From positions 310,001 through 374,000 of the forward strand of contig QJPP01001695.1 of NCBI GenBank assembly GCA_003996215.1: a stretch of 64,000 bases of DNA. The letters run 5' to 3'. The translations under genes and the position numbers were made by a program. This document shows positions 10,491-21,960 of the stretch, piece after piece (positions within the stretch are counted from its first letter, which is position 1; the number at the start of each line of letters is the position of its first letter). The DNA comes from Jaltomata sinuosa (taxonomy: Eukaryota > Streptophyta > Magnoliopsida > Solanales > Solanaceae). A model generated the notes under the pieces. The model was not told where the DNA came from, made no database searches, and saw only the letters and a list, made by a program, of their open reading frames with translations.

Positions 10491-11690
10491 TCGACCAATT
10501 TCTATTCCACCTTACCGAAGGGCTCCAGCAGATTTATCCATCCTAGTGCTTCACCTTGGAGTGCTCCGATATTATTTGAGAAAAAGAAGGATGGTAGTAT
10601 GAGGATATATATAGACTACAAACAACTGAACAAGTTCACCATCTGGAACAAGTATCCTTTACCTTGCATAGATGACCTCTTTGACCAGTTGCAGGGTGAA
10701 TCTATATTTTCAAAAATTGACCTAAGGTTATGGTACCGTCAGCTAAAGATTAGGCCTGAGGATATCCCTAAGATAATATTTCCGACTCGATATGGGTATT
10801 ACGAGTTCCTAGTGATGTCATTTGGCTGACTAATGCACCGGTGGTAGTCATGAGTTTGATGAATGGGGTATTCAAAGCTTTTCTAGATTCGTTCATTATT
10901 GTATTTATTGATAAAATTTTGATTTACTCCAAGAGTAGGTAGGAGCATGTTGATCATCTTCGTATTACTTTAGACATCTTGAAGCCCCAGAAATTATATG
11001 CCAAGTTTTCCAAGTGTGAATTTTAGTTTACTTCAGTCGCTTTCTTAGGGAATATGGCGTTACAAAATGGGGTGATGGTGGATCCCTAATAGATTGAGGC
11101 AAGTTAAGAGTTGGGTCTGACCTAACTTTGTGACTGAGGTTAGGAGTTTTTTGGGGCTTGCAGGATACTATCACAGGTTTTTCAAGGATTTTGCATTTAT
11201 CGCTACTCACCTGACAAGGCTGACTCAGAAGGAGGTACCATTTGTGTGGACCGACAAGTGTGAGGAGAGCGTTCAAAAGCTCAAGACACTTCTTACTACA
11301 ACTCTCATTCTTTCATTGCCGGTTGAAGGTAAGGATTTCATTATGTATTATGATGCTTCACATTCGTGTTTGGGTGTTGTGTTAATGTAGGACAGGAATG
11401 TTATAGCATATGCTTCAAGGCAGTTGAAGCCTCATGAGAATAATTACCCAAATCATGACTTAGAGTTGGCAGCGGTGGTCTTTGAACTTAAGATTTGGAG
11501 GCACTATATCTTTTGTGTCAAGTGTGAAGTATTCATAGACCATCGCTATTTGAAGCATGTGTTTACTTAGAAAGACTTGGATCTGAGGCAGAGGAGGTCG
11601 ATAAAGTTATTGAACAATTATGATGTGACCATCCTGTACCATCTGGGTAAGGCTAATGTGGTGGCAGACACATTAAGCCAAAAAACAATT
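10490..11690 (+). pseudogene. Chromovirus reverse transcriptase / RNase H (B)
   Basis: RT motifs appear in order: [26 protein letters not shown] (first catalytic Asp kept), [10 protein letters not shown], then after a stop FIDKILIYS at about 10904-10930. The second Asp of the catalytic pair is Lys, so RT is inactive. Connection motif RSFLGLAGYYHRFF follows at 11130. RNase H shows Asp in MYYDASHS, Glu in HDLELAAV and Asp in VFIDHRYL, ending at KANVVADTLSQ near 11680. Stops occur at 10829, 11034 and 11390. Confidence 0.87.
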
Positions 11691-11829
11691 AGCATGGGCA
11701 GTTTTGCTTGTTTTGGGGTGTCCAAACAACCACTGGATAAGGAGATTCGGGCTTTTGAATCTAAGTTTATGAAATTGGGAATCTCAGAACAGGGTGGGTT
11801 GTTGTCCAGTATTAGGGTCAAATCCACAT

Positions 11830-13030
11830 TAATAGAAGAAATAAAGGCCAAGCAGTTTTAGGATACACAGTTGAACAAGCTTCGGAGTAAGGTAGCCTCT
11901 GAAGAGTCTGGGGATGTCATATTAGGCGCTGATGGGATGATGAGCTTCAGGGGGAGGACTTGGGTTCCTCAGGTTGATGACGTAATTCAAAAAGTGTTGG
12001 CAGAGGCTCATGGTTTGCGGTATTCAATTCATCCGAGCATAACAAAAATGTACCGGGACTTGAGGCAACTTTATTGGTGGCCTGGGATGTAAAGGGATAT
12101 AGACGATTATGTGTCTAAGTGTCAGAACTATCATCAAGTCAAGTATGAACACCAAAGTCCTGTAGGATTATTTCAGAGAATGCCCATTCCTAAGTGGAAG
12201 TGGGAAAGGATAGCCATGGACATCGTAGTGGGTCTTCCTAAGACCTTGGGAAAGTAAGACTCTATTTGGGTCATTGTAGGCAGGCTGATCAATTCAGCTT
12301 ATTTCATTTTGGTCAGGGTGGACTATAAATCATAGCAGTTGGCTAAGATATATGTTAAGGAGATTGTTAGTGCACGGGGTGCCACTCTCAATCATTTCAA
12401 ATAGGGGTACTCAGTTTACCTCCAAGTTTTGGGGTAAGTAGCACGAAGAGTTGGGCACTCAACTCACTTTCAGCACAACATTTCACCCTCAGACGGATGG
12501 TCAGTCACAAAGGATGATCTAGGTATTAGAATACATGCTGAGAGCATGTGTGATTGACTTTGGGGGTCATTGAGATCAATTTCTATCATTGTGTAAATGG
12601 TCATACAATAACATCTACCACTCCAGTATCGATATGGCACCATTCGAGGCACTATATGGGAGAGGATGTAGATCACCTATATGATTGTTTGATGTAGGGG
12701 ACATGAAGCCTTTGTATATGGACTTGGTAAGGGAATCACAAGAAAAAGGTGAGGGGGATTCAAACCATGTTGCTAGAAGCCCGAAGCAGGCAAAAAGAGT
12801 ACCCAAATTGCAAGGTAAGAGACATGGATTTCCAGGTTGGTGAGCAGGTATTATTGAAAGTGTCACCAATAAAGGGGGTTATGCAATTTGGCAAGAGGGG
12901 AAAGCTCAGCCCTTGGTTCATCAGTCCATTCGAGGTTCTCGAAATTGTAAGGCCAGTGCCTTACAGGCTAGCAGTGCCACCTAGTTTATCCAGAGTCCAT
13001 CCAGTTTTCCATGTATCCATGTTGAAGTGA
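11830..13030 (+). pseudogene. Chromovirus integrase (B), DDE lost
   Basis: The zinc-binding part has AHGLRYSIHP, then KCQNYHQ, with the second Cys changed to Tyr. In the core the first Asp is kept (AMDIVVGLP, about 12215). The second is Asn (SIISNRGTQF, about 12390) and the Glu is Gln (DGQSQRM, about 12500). The enzyme is therefore dead. The C-terminal GPY/F-like region is open at 12749-13030 (KGVMQFGKRGKLSP, VHPVFHVSML). Several stops break the core. Confidence 0.86.
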
Positions 13031-13260
13031 TACCATGGCAATGATGAATAGATCATTAAGTGGGATTTGATTTTTCTAGACAAGGATCTTCAATATGAAG
13101 AGGAACTAGTTGCGATTCTTGATCGGGATGTCTGGAAAATTGAGGATAAAGGAGATCAAATCTGTGAAGGTTCAATGGAAGTATTTTCTGGTTGAGAAAG
13201 CCACTTGGGAAACCGAGAAGGACATGCAGGACAAGTACCCTCACTTGTTTGAGGATTGAG
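13031..13260 (+). pseudogene. Chromodomain remnant (B)
   Basis: Following integrase without a gap, the frame shows QYEEELVAILDRD, then shifted pieces matching KVQW and ATWETE-like chromodomain endings near 13170-13220 (SHLGNREGH in one frame). Chromodomains of this clade guide insertion to heterochromatin. Frameshifts make it non-functional. Its presence places B in the chromovirus clade. Confidence 0.72.
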
Positions 13261-13689
13261 GTAATACACTTTCCCTCTTTTACTTCGTATTTTTGGGTTT
13301 GATCATTCAGAGACGAACGATGGGTAAATTGGTATATGTTGTAACGACTGGATCTTTCATTATGGGTCAACCTTTCATGAAAAATTTTGGGTTAGAAAAC
13401 TTTCGAGTTTGGGAGTTTGAAATTTTGGGCTAGGCTAGTCTCGATCAGTTTTGGAGCAAGGTGTGGTTTGTGGTCTAGGGAAATTCGAGTGAGGATTAGG
13501 TAACATGTCTTGGGTTGATCTTGTTTGTCCATTATCTAAGGCATTAAGGAGTCCGAGGGACTTTTTGAAAATGAATTCGGGTAAATAGAGCTCCCAGTAT
13601 CAAGGTTGACGTGAATGGATTATTTTGGAATGTTAGGATTTAAGGTGTGTTGTAAAATGGGCACTTTTAAGGGATTTTTCGAGGTTCTG

Positions 13690-13860
13690 TCCCGTGTCAA
13701 CTGCTATAACGGTCGACACAACGCTGTCGCAGCCTCCAGTATAGTGGAGAAATCCCCACTATAGCGGAAGTCAATGTTAGTCAGCACCGTCATAGCGATC
13801 GGTTCTGCTATGGTGGTGCCGCTATAGCGGTGTATGGACTGCTATAGTAGACTGAGTTGG
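13690..13860. promoter_or_regulatory. CGCTATAGCG palindrome cluster in B LTR
   Basis: At 13819-13830 stands a perfect 12-bp palindrome CCGCTATAGCGG. Decayed relatives surround it: CCACTATAGCGG (13756-13767), CTGCTATAACGG (about 13700), GTCATAGCG, CTGCTATGG and GCTATAGTAG. Most differences are CG to CA or TG, as expected from methyl-cytosine decay. Confidence 0.65.
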
Positions 13861-14599
13861 AATTAATGCAGAAACATCCCAAAAAATGTTAAGAATTTCA
13901 AAACATTTAGGGGAAGGGCATAGATGAAGAGACGCAATTTTCAGAGAATTTCCACCAAACTCCATCGAAAAAGTAAGGTTTTCGTCCCCCATATTCGTAC
14001 TTTGATTCTCAGACCTTAGAAGTTTTAATCTTAGGACTGGGGGAGTGATTGGGGTGACCTAGGATGGTAGAATCTAGTGGAAAAAAGAGAATTCTAGTTG
14101 TAGAATTCGTGGGTTGTGATAACTCTTGCGTTTGCATGTGTAAAACACCTTTATTCGTTTAATATATCCATAAAAATGATAGATTTAGGTGAAGTAATGG
14201 TGGGAAATCCCGGGGATAGGTGGAATGATCATAGGTTGGCCTGGGGATTGGTAGTTGAGTATTACCCGGGTATTTTAGGCCATTGGACTAATATTAGCAT
14301 TGTTGTATAATAGTTTTTAGACCAAGAGCAGGTACAAGTTTTCGGAAATGGGAAGGCTCTAGTCCCGTAAGGTCTCAGGCTATTCTAGGTAGGTGATGGT
14401 TACTGTTTTTCCCAATATGTAATATGTGTTCATGTACTATAGTTTGGTAATGTATGAGTTTGCATGCTTAGGGAATGGGATTATAAATGTCTAGCTATCA
14501 TGTGTCAATTATGTGAAATGAACTATGTTTGGTTGCTTGTTGGTTTACAAGTGTGACGTGTTCATTATTTTAGTGACTTGATGGATTGTGTGTCACATT

Positions 14600-14712
14600 C
14601 GGTTGTCTCAAGTACCACGCCTGGTACGGGATATTTATCAATTAGCTCGGTTACCATGCCTAGTACAGGATATTTATAATGGTTGGCTCGGGTACCACGC
14701 CTCGTACGGGTT
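14600..14712 (+). repeat. Three-copy hairpin tandem repeat in B LTR
   Basis: Units of about 40 bp carry a GTACC...GGTAC stem: GTACCACGCCTGGTAC at 14612-14627, a decayed copy from about 14650, and GTACCACGCCTCGTAC from 14692. ATATTTAT follows the first two. In RNA each would fold into a 5-bp stem with a 6-nt loop. Confidence 0.7.
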
Positions 14713-15544
14713 TGATTTTACTTGCATTGATTGTATTTTGACAATGGTTCCATGAGTGGACCAAGTTGTATTTTTGATATGTGATTGTTGCATGAGGGTC
14801 CCAGAGGGGCCGAGTAGTTGTACGTAATTATGGGGTTGGTCATAGTATAGATCGGGATTTCATGTTGGATACTTATGTGTTGACTTTGGGATCCGTAGTT
14901 GGTCCAGGTTATTTGAAGGGGATATTTGTTATTTTCATGATGTGTTGTGCAATGGTTGTCAGACTTGTTACATGTGATTGGTAAGCTAGAGAAAGACTTA
15001 GAATCTAGTTGAATTGCTGGCTTGTATTACATGCTTACCTTACTTTATTCATTTTTTGTTTATTGTTCATATCTTGTTTATTGGAGCTAGCCAATGATCC
15101 TAGTAGTACACAGTGGTTGTGTACTGATTTTGCACTTCCTTTTCTTTTGTGTGTACAGGACATCTTCCGGCAGCTGACACGCTACCTCAGTTGTAGTTCC
15201 AGTGACCTTAGATTTCAAGGGTGAGTTGTTCTTCCCGGCTACCTTGTCTTCATCTAATTTAGTTGTAGCCTATTTATTTCGGGTTAAACTCTTATTTCAT
15301 TGTGGTTGCATCCCGTTCTAGACTTTCGGTAGATGTTTTGGTATGATGACTCTTAGTTTCTAGGGGAAATTCCGCATGATGTTATTAGCTTTTGATTAGA
15401 TGTGAATGATAGTTTATTTTTAATGCAAATTGGTTTTGAGCTGTTAGATTTGTTAAGTGTTGGGTTGTTGACTGGTTTTCTCATCCAGGGGATTCGGGTG
15501 GGTGCCACTCATGGCAGTTTGTGTCATGACAAGATCCGAGGAGG

Positions 15545-17930
15545 AGTATGATGTGGAGCCTGATTCAAGCTACAACCTCAGACCGTGAGAAATGTAACAA
15601 AGAGGAAGCTGATACTGACACCCTCCCCCCAGTTTGAAGAGGGGGAAGGTACATCACCTGGGCAAGAATAAGAGGCTCCTAGTTTGAGGAGTCATCATCC
15701 AGATCTGCAAGTTCGAAAGCAGAGGGTGCTGAAGCTGAGTCACCAACGAAGGGTGGTAAATACACAACCATATGATCTTAAGTAGAAAAGATACAAAATC
15801 TGGCTCAGATACAGAGAGCACTACTCAGGAAAGTGAGCCGACTCCGAACACTCCTAAGGCACTTGGAACTACCTTTGTGATCACAAGAAATGATCTGGAT
15901 CTCAGAGAACGCGCGAAGTGGAGGGTGAAAGGGGCCAAAGATAGTATGGCCTGGGTTGTATGGCTACAGGGTATGTCCAATATCCCATTATGGAAGAGTA
16001 GTGAATTGACACCACTGAGCTAAAAAAATTCCCCAAGCTCGATAAATACTTCCTCCACTATAACCTAGACTAGACCAGCAAGCTACTCAGTGAATATCAT
16101 CTGGCAATAGTCAAAGAATTTTATGCCAACTATCATGCTTTGAAAGATAGTAGCTGCACAAAGGGACAAAAATCGAAGGACCTGCCCACTCGTGAGACTA
16201 TCCCGGTAAGAGGGGTAACTATTGATATATCAGCCCATATAATCAACTGGTGTATCTATGGGACTCAGTATATGGAGCCGTCAGACACCATAGAGTATTA
16301 CTACAAGTACAAAAGCTAGGATGAGCATACTAAGTAGCTAGCATGGGTTATCACGAGGAAAGGGGGGACTCCATCTTTGCTACATATGGCAAAGACAAAG
16401 ATCACCAAATCATCCCTAAGCTTCGAGGGCAAATTTTGGTGGGTGGTGGTTTATCTCAGGATCATATCGATTGGGGGAGACAATTAGTTGGCGACAGAGA
16501 GAGCAGTGTTTTTAGCTAGACTAATGTCAAAATACAAGCTAAACATATGCCAAATCTTTACAGAGGAGAATTGGGAGATGGTGACAAATATTGTACTTCA
16601 TACCCCTTTCTCTATCTTATTACTCAACTGTGTGACAAAGCCCCGGTCCTAAAAAATTTCAGTATTGACCACCGTGTTTAGGCCACAAAGACTCACCATC
16701 CAGAGTAGTCAAAATATGAAAACATGCCACTTCATAGGGGTAAGGGATCCACTTCAGTCTCAGTTTAGCCAACTACTATCCACGAGGCTTTCCAATTGCC
16801 TCTAGAAGCTTCTCCATATGTTGCCTCCTTACTGACACCCCAAGGTATTCTTAATAAGGAGACTCCTATAGCTGAGGGTAAAGAAGTTGCGGTCACTTCG
16901 AGTCAACCTTATAGTGGTGCGGTATTAACTCCTCATGTGGTTGATATCCCCATTACCACTACCGCTCGAGCCCCTTCAACCTATGATGCTACTGTACTTC
17001 CACTCCTTGAGACTACATCTATATATTCCTTCCATCCGGTGAACTTTGCCAAAATGGTTCAGAAAATAATACAGCTCGAGAAATAATTGCATCAGTTCTC
17101 TGAGCAGTTCCAGTATATCATAGATGCCTTCATTGAGCGAGCTATTAAGTCATTCAAAGACATGCATTTAAATATTGATGCTATGAGGAGAGGATAAATT
17201 TGAAAATGGATGATATGGGAGCCACATAGTTAATAAATGAGGAAGAGGAATTGGTTGGGTTTAGAACATAAATGATTGACCTTAAAGTGTTTCCCGCATC
17301 GACGAATAAAGATATTCTAATAGTGTTTCTAGAGTCAAATGACTCACCCTTTTTAAATATGTGGGATTTGGAAAAACCAACAGCTAAAAACAAGCTAGGG
17401 ATAATACTAATGAGCCGGCTAGTCCTCGGGCTGAAAAGAGGAAGAAGAAAAATAAGCATAAAAAGGTTTGCCAAGAGGGTATGATGCTGAGTTAAGTCCA
17501 AAATCTCTAGCCCAAAAACAAAAAAAGGCTGACAAATCTCACAAGAAGGAACTATAGAGGATGCAAAAATTATCCTTGGTTGAGCATCAGATCCGAGTGG
17601 ATGCAGTTAGTAGAGGTGCATCCGGTAGTGGTGTAGCGGGTGCTACAGAGGAAATATCTTTAGACACCATTCTGGGAGATGTTGGTGATAATGAGAGATT
17701 CAAGGGCAGATATTATTGCTAAGAAAGACACGGGTACTGACTCATAGGTCCCATCGGCTACACTGGATGACCGCACTTTGCAGGTATGTCTCACCTTCTT
17801 CGATGCTCCATATTTTTAGTGCATTACGGACAATGCACGTGTTTTTTTTGTGGGGTGGGGAGAGATGTTATTTGTATTTTTTTCTTGAATTTCTTTGCAA
17901 AGTCTGAGTAGTCAAGTGACTCACGTCGTG
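15545..17930 (+). pseudogene. Athila env-like / 'plant transposon protein' ORF remnant (A2)
   Basis: Broken frames give a hydrophilic, Ser/Thr/Pro-rich N-terminus (15772-16023), then a folded part near 16025-16620 (KEFYANYHALK, VRGVTIDISAHIINWCIYG, TNIVLHTPFSILLLN). Such sequence occurs between integrase and the 3' LTR of Athila elements and is catalogued as a putative plant transposon protein domain. A Thr/Pro-rich stretch (16796-17086) and a basic tail (LKRGRRKISIKRF, about 17430) follow. I see no clear signal peptide or membrane anchor, so 'env' is only a positional name. Its function is unknown. At least six stops interrupt it. Confidence 0.65.
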
Positions 17931-19426
17931 TTGTGATGTTAAATCAGGGAACTGCATAGGAGGCAACAAATGAGGGTACCATAGGTATTCGCATCCTTGG
18001 GGTTTTATTATTGTGTTCTTTCCCCGAGGACTTTCATTTCTATTGAACCAGTATGTTAAGGTTATGTTAGGTATTTTTATCTAGGAAAACCTTGGCATGA
18101 TATAAATGAGAACACATATGTTTTTGAACTGTTTTTGAACTATTTTTGAATGAAAATGAGACCCTTATGAAAATTTTTGAGATGTGCTTTAGGATTGACA
18201 TGTTGACTTGTTTGGCTCAATTTCTTACATTGTACTTATTAAACATGATAAGTTATGTTGGTTTGGTATTACAACTGATGTGGTAGTAGTTAGTAATGTA
18301 ATCATATGCCATGTACGTGTGAGATCTTAGCATCGTTCTGGCGTTGTATGCCAATTTAGAACTTGCCTGGTTTGTCTTGCCTAGGGTGTAAAATAGTTGG
18401 TCAGGAATTGATCATAGGCCCTTTTTAATGAAGTTCACTTAGCCTAAATTACAAACCAAATGAAATTGATATCCCTTGATCCCATACTTTGAGCCTAAAT
18501 TGACCTTTTGTTTTGATTAGCCTATTCACCTTCCCTAGTTTTCTTTGAAACCTTAGTTTGGCCCTGGCCTTTCCTTGGATATTGTGAACCTCAACTCAGG
18601 CAAATCACCTAAGTTAACGATGGCTACTATAGTGGTATTAAGAAGAAGAGTGGGGTATGAAAAAGGAAAGGCTAGGAATGAAAAGGGAAATAGCAGGTGT
18701 GACATGTAAAAAGAATGAAAATGAAACAAAGAAAAAAAATATGAAAAAAAGTGAAAAAAAAGAGTTGAGTGGAAAATAGATTGCCATGCCTGTTGCTTGA
18801 TGAAAACAGAGTAAGTAAAACAAGAAAAAGGGCTAAAAAGCTTATTCTATGAAGAAGAGAGGTGTAAAGAATAGCGTAGTGTAAAGGAGGGTTAGTCACT
18901 ATTTCCAAATATACCACCCCCAGCCCTGAGCCTATGTTACAAGTCGAAGAAAGTCCTATTGTGATCCTCATCCAACTATTTGAAAACCAAGGCGTAGAAA
19001 ATAAGGGAAGGCTTATGGTATTGTGCAGGCATTTTCTGAACTTCTTTGTGAGTGTGAGTGCATTTTGTTGTATACAGTCCCATTGTGATTGCATATCTGT
19101 GTGAGGGACTCTACTTTTATATATTAGGTCACTAGGGTAACATTATCTAGCTATTACGTATAAAGTTGTGTGACTGGTATAGGTTGGTTTGGTTGTCAAT
19201 AATGCAATGTCAGTCTTTGATCCTTCAGTGTTAGATTGTAATGCTTGAATGAATGCACAATCTATTTTCTTAAACAAAGGAAGGGTAGACTATGATCATA
19301 AAAATGTGTTGCCAAAATAATCACTATTGATGTGCCTTGGTTTTTCTAGTCTGCTAATGCCTACATGTCATAGTAGAGTCTTGTTTAATTGCTTGAGGAC
19401 AAGCAAACATTCTAATTTGAGAGTGT
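17931..19426 (+). other. A2 noncoding tract before the 3' LTR
   Basis: No supported gene. It includes a purine-rich, A-runs-with-G stretch on the plus strand at about 18640-18840. It closes with a degraded polypurine tract just before 19427 (CTAATTTGAGAGTGTT). The A3 copy has an equivalent tract at 39151-41338, so this is a structural part of the family. Confidence 0.6.
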
Positions 19427-20872
19427 TTATATGCCAGGATTTCATGGCACTTTCGACGCTAAAAACTAAGGATTTTGGGAGTTCTTAAGTGTTATTTTTT
19501 GGATATGATGCCCGTTTACTACTTGTGCAGGGAAAATAATCTTGGACATAAAAAGACAAGAAGTCTACTTAATCTAGCATAAAATCAATGCCCTACGGAG
19601 GGAGATCCACCATGGTCCATGGGAAGTGGGTGTGGGAACAACCCAGAGAAGATCCCAAGGAAAAATGCACCCAATAACTAATTGGGATAGGCCATCAAAA
19701 TGGCCACGGGTTGTCAGACTTGTCTGTGGGATTGTTCCAGTGAAGAAATGCAAAGAGAAAGTACCCAACAATCACCTATGATAGGCCATGAGACTTGTCA
19801 TTAGACGTGGGATCCAACCGTCTAGAGGAAGAGCTCATGGACCTAAAGGACCCTGGCTGATAATAGACCACGATGGGCCATGGGAACCACAACGTCCTAT
19901 CAGCTTTGACTGTGGGAACTAGACAACAAGCATAAAACAAAGAGAAGAATTTTTTACAGCCATCCACGATGGGCTATGGAAACTGTGACGGCTCGTAGGA
20001 TCTACCCATCGAAAGTGTCGCGTCTAACTTTCCCAATTCTTGAAGGATTCGATCTGTTTGTCTATAAATATTTTAGCTGTTACTCATTTTTTGGGACAAC
20101 TTAACATATTGTTATTATTGTACTTACATACTTTTGAGAATTCAATCATTGATTCATTGTTATTGAAGTGTTCTTGATAAATCCTTATTTCCTTATTTAA
20201 TATTTTAAGTTATAATTATAGTTTCCTCATCTGAATCTAATTATTTTCTTACAAGCATGAGTAGCTAAATCCACAACTAGGGTTATGGCTTTTTAACGCT
20301 GCGGAATGTGAGAACTTGCTTTATTCTTACTTGCTTGACCAAAGAGGTAAAAAATAGGAAAAAGGATTATACAATGGAGATTTGAGGCTATAAACCCTCA
20401 TCTAATAGCGTGACCTTGTCCTAGAATAGCTAATCAAGGATCACTGGTAAGGGTTAGTAAAGCAAACACCCATAGGCTGACCAAGTTCCACGGTGACATT
20501 CTTCTATCTTGGTAACCCTCTGTTTAGTTGAACTTAGTTTACTGATCTTGTATGCTGAGCTCTAGACTAGATTGCTAGTACAACGTATTACTACATTATG
20601 AAATCATGGGGAACACTACCCTAGTCACATCTCTAACTGATTAACGATAATCAAAACTAATACTCTATGACTTGTTAAACTTTTTTTACAAACATTAATT
20701 GTTACATTAAATCCCCCCCATTGAGGAAATAAGATGGATAAGAGCGCAAATACGCACAGTTGACCTAGGTCTAACCATATTCCCTATGGGATCGACCCTA
20801 ACATTGGTAAGGTTCTATATTTCAACAATGACTGCTTATACTTCTTTTTGTAGGTGTAATTTAGGCATATCA
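19427..20872 (+). repeat. A2 3' LTR
   Basis: 1446 bp, from TTATATGCCAGG (TG decayed) to TTAGGCATATCA. It shares its opening, an ACCCTCATCTAATAGC-like segment and its end with the A1 LTR. U3 contains a palindrome cluster of CCATGGTCCATGGG and GGGCCATGGG types at about 19590-20010. TATAAATA follows at 20063-20070. There is no coding potential beyond chance frames. Confidence 0.82.
19590..20070 (+). promoter_or_regulatory. A2 LTR palindrome cluster with TATA box
   Basis: Inverted words such as CCATGGTCCATGG (19609-19621), GATAGGCCATC, GATGGGCCATGG and GATGGGCTATGG repeat for about 400 bp and end about 50 bp before TATAAATA at 20063-20070. The layout matches the A1 LTR. Confidence 0.55.
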
Positions 20873-21132
20873 GCTACCACATTTGCTTTGCCTGGATTGT
20901 ACAAGATAGTAATATCATTGTCCTTGAGCAGTTCAATCCACTTATGTGTCTCAAGTTCATATCCCTTTGCATAAACACATGCTGCAACCTGCGGTGGTCA
21001 GTAAACACCTCACCACGTACACCATAAAGGTAGTGCCTCCAAAATTTAAGAGCAAACACCACCACAACCAACTCTAAGTCATGAGCAGAATAGTTTTTTC
21101 AATGCACCTTCAACTTCCTAGAAGTATATATG
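20873..21132 (-). pseudogene. Chromovirus RNase H fragment C
   Basis: Minus strand, contiguous with the A2 LTR end. It encodes RKLKVH, then a stop, then [36 protein letters not shown] and NPGKANVVA, cut at 20873. Glu and Asp of the RNase H site are visible. It overlaps in content with the 7302-8625 fragment, so the two are pieces of different copies. It stops matching at about 21132. Confidence 0.85.
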
Positions 21133-21505
21133 ATGTGAGGCTAAAAGTAGTGATTTTATGTTATAAATTGTCTCAGGTTTACTTGTTTTAAGACGCTTTT
21201 GAGCTTACTTTATATGAAATATGTCTACATAGCTTGTCTTGATATGTAGGTTGAAAGATAAAGGATTTTGCATATTTGATATTTAAAGTCTGAGTAGGAG
21301 GTAAGGATGATGATCTGGAGCATTCCATGGATAGGAGATAAAGACGGAAGCTAAACAGAGGCAAAACAAGGATACAAGGCAACAAATGCACTATGGTAGG
21401 GCCCTGGGTGCCGCCTTAGGTTCCCCTATAGTGGAATAGACTAGAGGGAAAAAGTGGACTACCCAATACACTATGACACTGTACAAGAAAGGGCCATTGT
21501 GCTAA
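21133..21505. other. Unassigned LTR-like fragment
   Basis: No gene. The stretch resembles the U3 of Athila-type LTRs in style (GACGGAAGCTAAACAGAGGC, then CACTATGGTAGGGCCC and CCCCTATAGTGG). It matches no other repeat I can point to here. It lies between fragment C and the start of the E LTR. Confidence 0.35.
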
Positions 21506-21542
21506 TGTCATGACCCAAAATCAAGCCACGATGGTGCCTACT
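21506..21542 (-). repeat. E LTR piece 1
   Basis: It begins TGTCATGACCCAAAATC and runs to the D insertion. The F LTR begins TGTCACATCCTAAAATTG and continues the same way (GATGGCGCCTACG). The last five bases (21538-21542, ctact) are the D target duplication. Confidence 0.85.
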
Positions 21543-21624
21543 TGTAACACCCCAAAATTTGATCCAGCTTTTAAACTTAGAATCCCTAAAAAATCTGACC
21601 TTTCCAGGAAGTACAAGTCAAAAC

Positions 21625-21960
21625 CACAGGCCATGGTTTGAACCACGAGCCATGGAATGAACTCTTGGCTAAAGTTCTACAGGATTAGCCTCTGGTCTAA
21701 GAACCACAAGTGGGTTCTACGGGCCATAGTTCATTCTATGGACCGTCCTGTCCACTCATGGAATCAAACCTGAGGGCTGACTATTTCCCCAGAAACCACG
21801 AATGGATCTACGGACCGTAGTTCATTCGATAGACCATCTTGTTGACTCGTAGAACTTGATCTGCAGCTAAACACTTTGTCCAGGAACCACAAGAGGCAAC
21901 CATGGACTGCGATTCAGTCTACAGTCCGTAAACCTCACTCATGGAACCTGAAGCTGAGAT
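21625..21960. promoter_or_regulatory. CTACGGACCGTAG / CCATGG palindrome cluster in D LTR
   Basis: A perfect-armed dyad CTACGG-A-CCGTAG stands at 21808-21820. Variants such as CCACAGGCCATGG, CCACGAGCCATGG, CTACGGGCCATAG and CTATGGACCG recur about every 30 to 60 bp. The 3' LTR holds the matching series at about 28630-28960. Changes between copies are mainly CG to TG or CA. Confidence 0.7.

Larger units (their letters stand above)
8640..15531 (+). mobile_element. Del/Tekay-like chromovirus B, 5'-truncated
   Basis: Plus-strand gag, protease, RT, RNase H, integrase, chromodomain and a 2.19 kb 3' LTR are in the expected order. The 5' LTR, primer site and gag start are missing; gag begins directly beside the minus-strand pol fragment at about 8640. 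Every domain has stops. Both integrase and RT have lost catalytic residues, so the copy is old and inert. The LTR end is followed by agatc (15532-15536), a possible target duplication with no visible partner. Confidence 0.9.
13340..15531 (+). repeat. B 3' LTR
   Basis: It runs from TGTAACGACTGG to GTGTCATGACA, 2192 bp, TG...CA. The upstream polypurine tract is degraded (13316-13339). The LTR holds the CCGCTATAGCGG palindrome cluster near its start and a hairpin-forming tandem repeat at 14600-14712. It contains no coding frame of note. Its end motif (GGGGATTCGGGTGGG, then TCATGACA) is typical of Tekay-like LTRs. Confidence 0.85.
15532..20872 (+). mobile_element. Athila-type element A2, 3' half only
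   Basis: This holds an env-like ORF remnant, a long noncoding tract and a 3' LTR of the A1 family. Gag and pol are absent; the left edge abuts the end of the B LTR. On the right it ends inside a minus-strand chromovirus RNase H gene. Bases 20873-20877 (gctac) are the possible target duplication. Confidence 0.8.

Noticed and set aside
14600..14712. CRISPR-like spaced repeat
   Set aside because: Three diverged units of about 40 bp in a plant LTR with no unique spacers and no cas genes.
15545..17930. Retroviral-type envelope glycoprotein
   Set aside because: No signal peptide, furin-like site or membrane anchor can be seen; 'env-like' is positional only.
18640..18840. Polypurine tract for A2 plus-strand priming
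   Set aside because: It lies about 600 bp from the LTR; the expected tract is at the LTR edge, degraded, before 19427.
20873..21132. Other half of the 7302-8625 pol fragment
   Set aside because: Both encode the same RNase H stretch (HDLEL to WRHYL-like), so they overlap and come from different copies.
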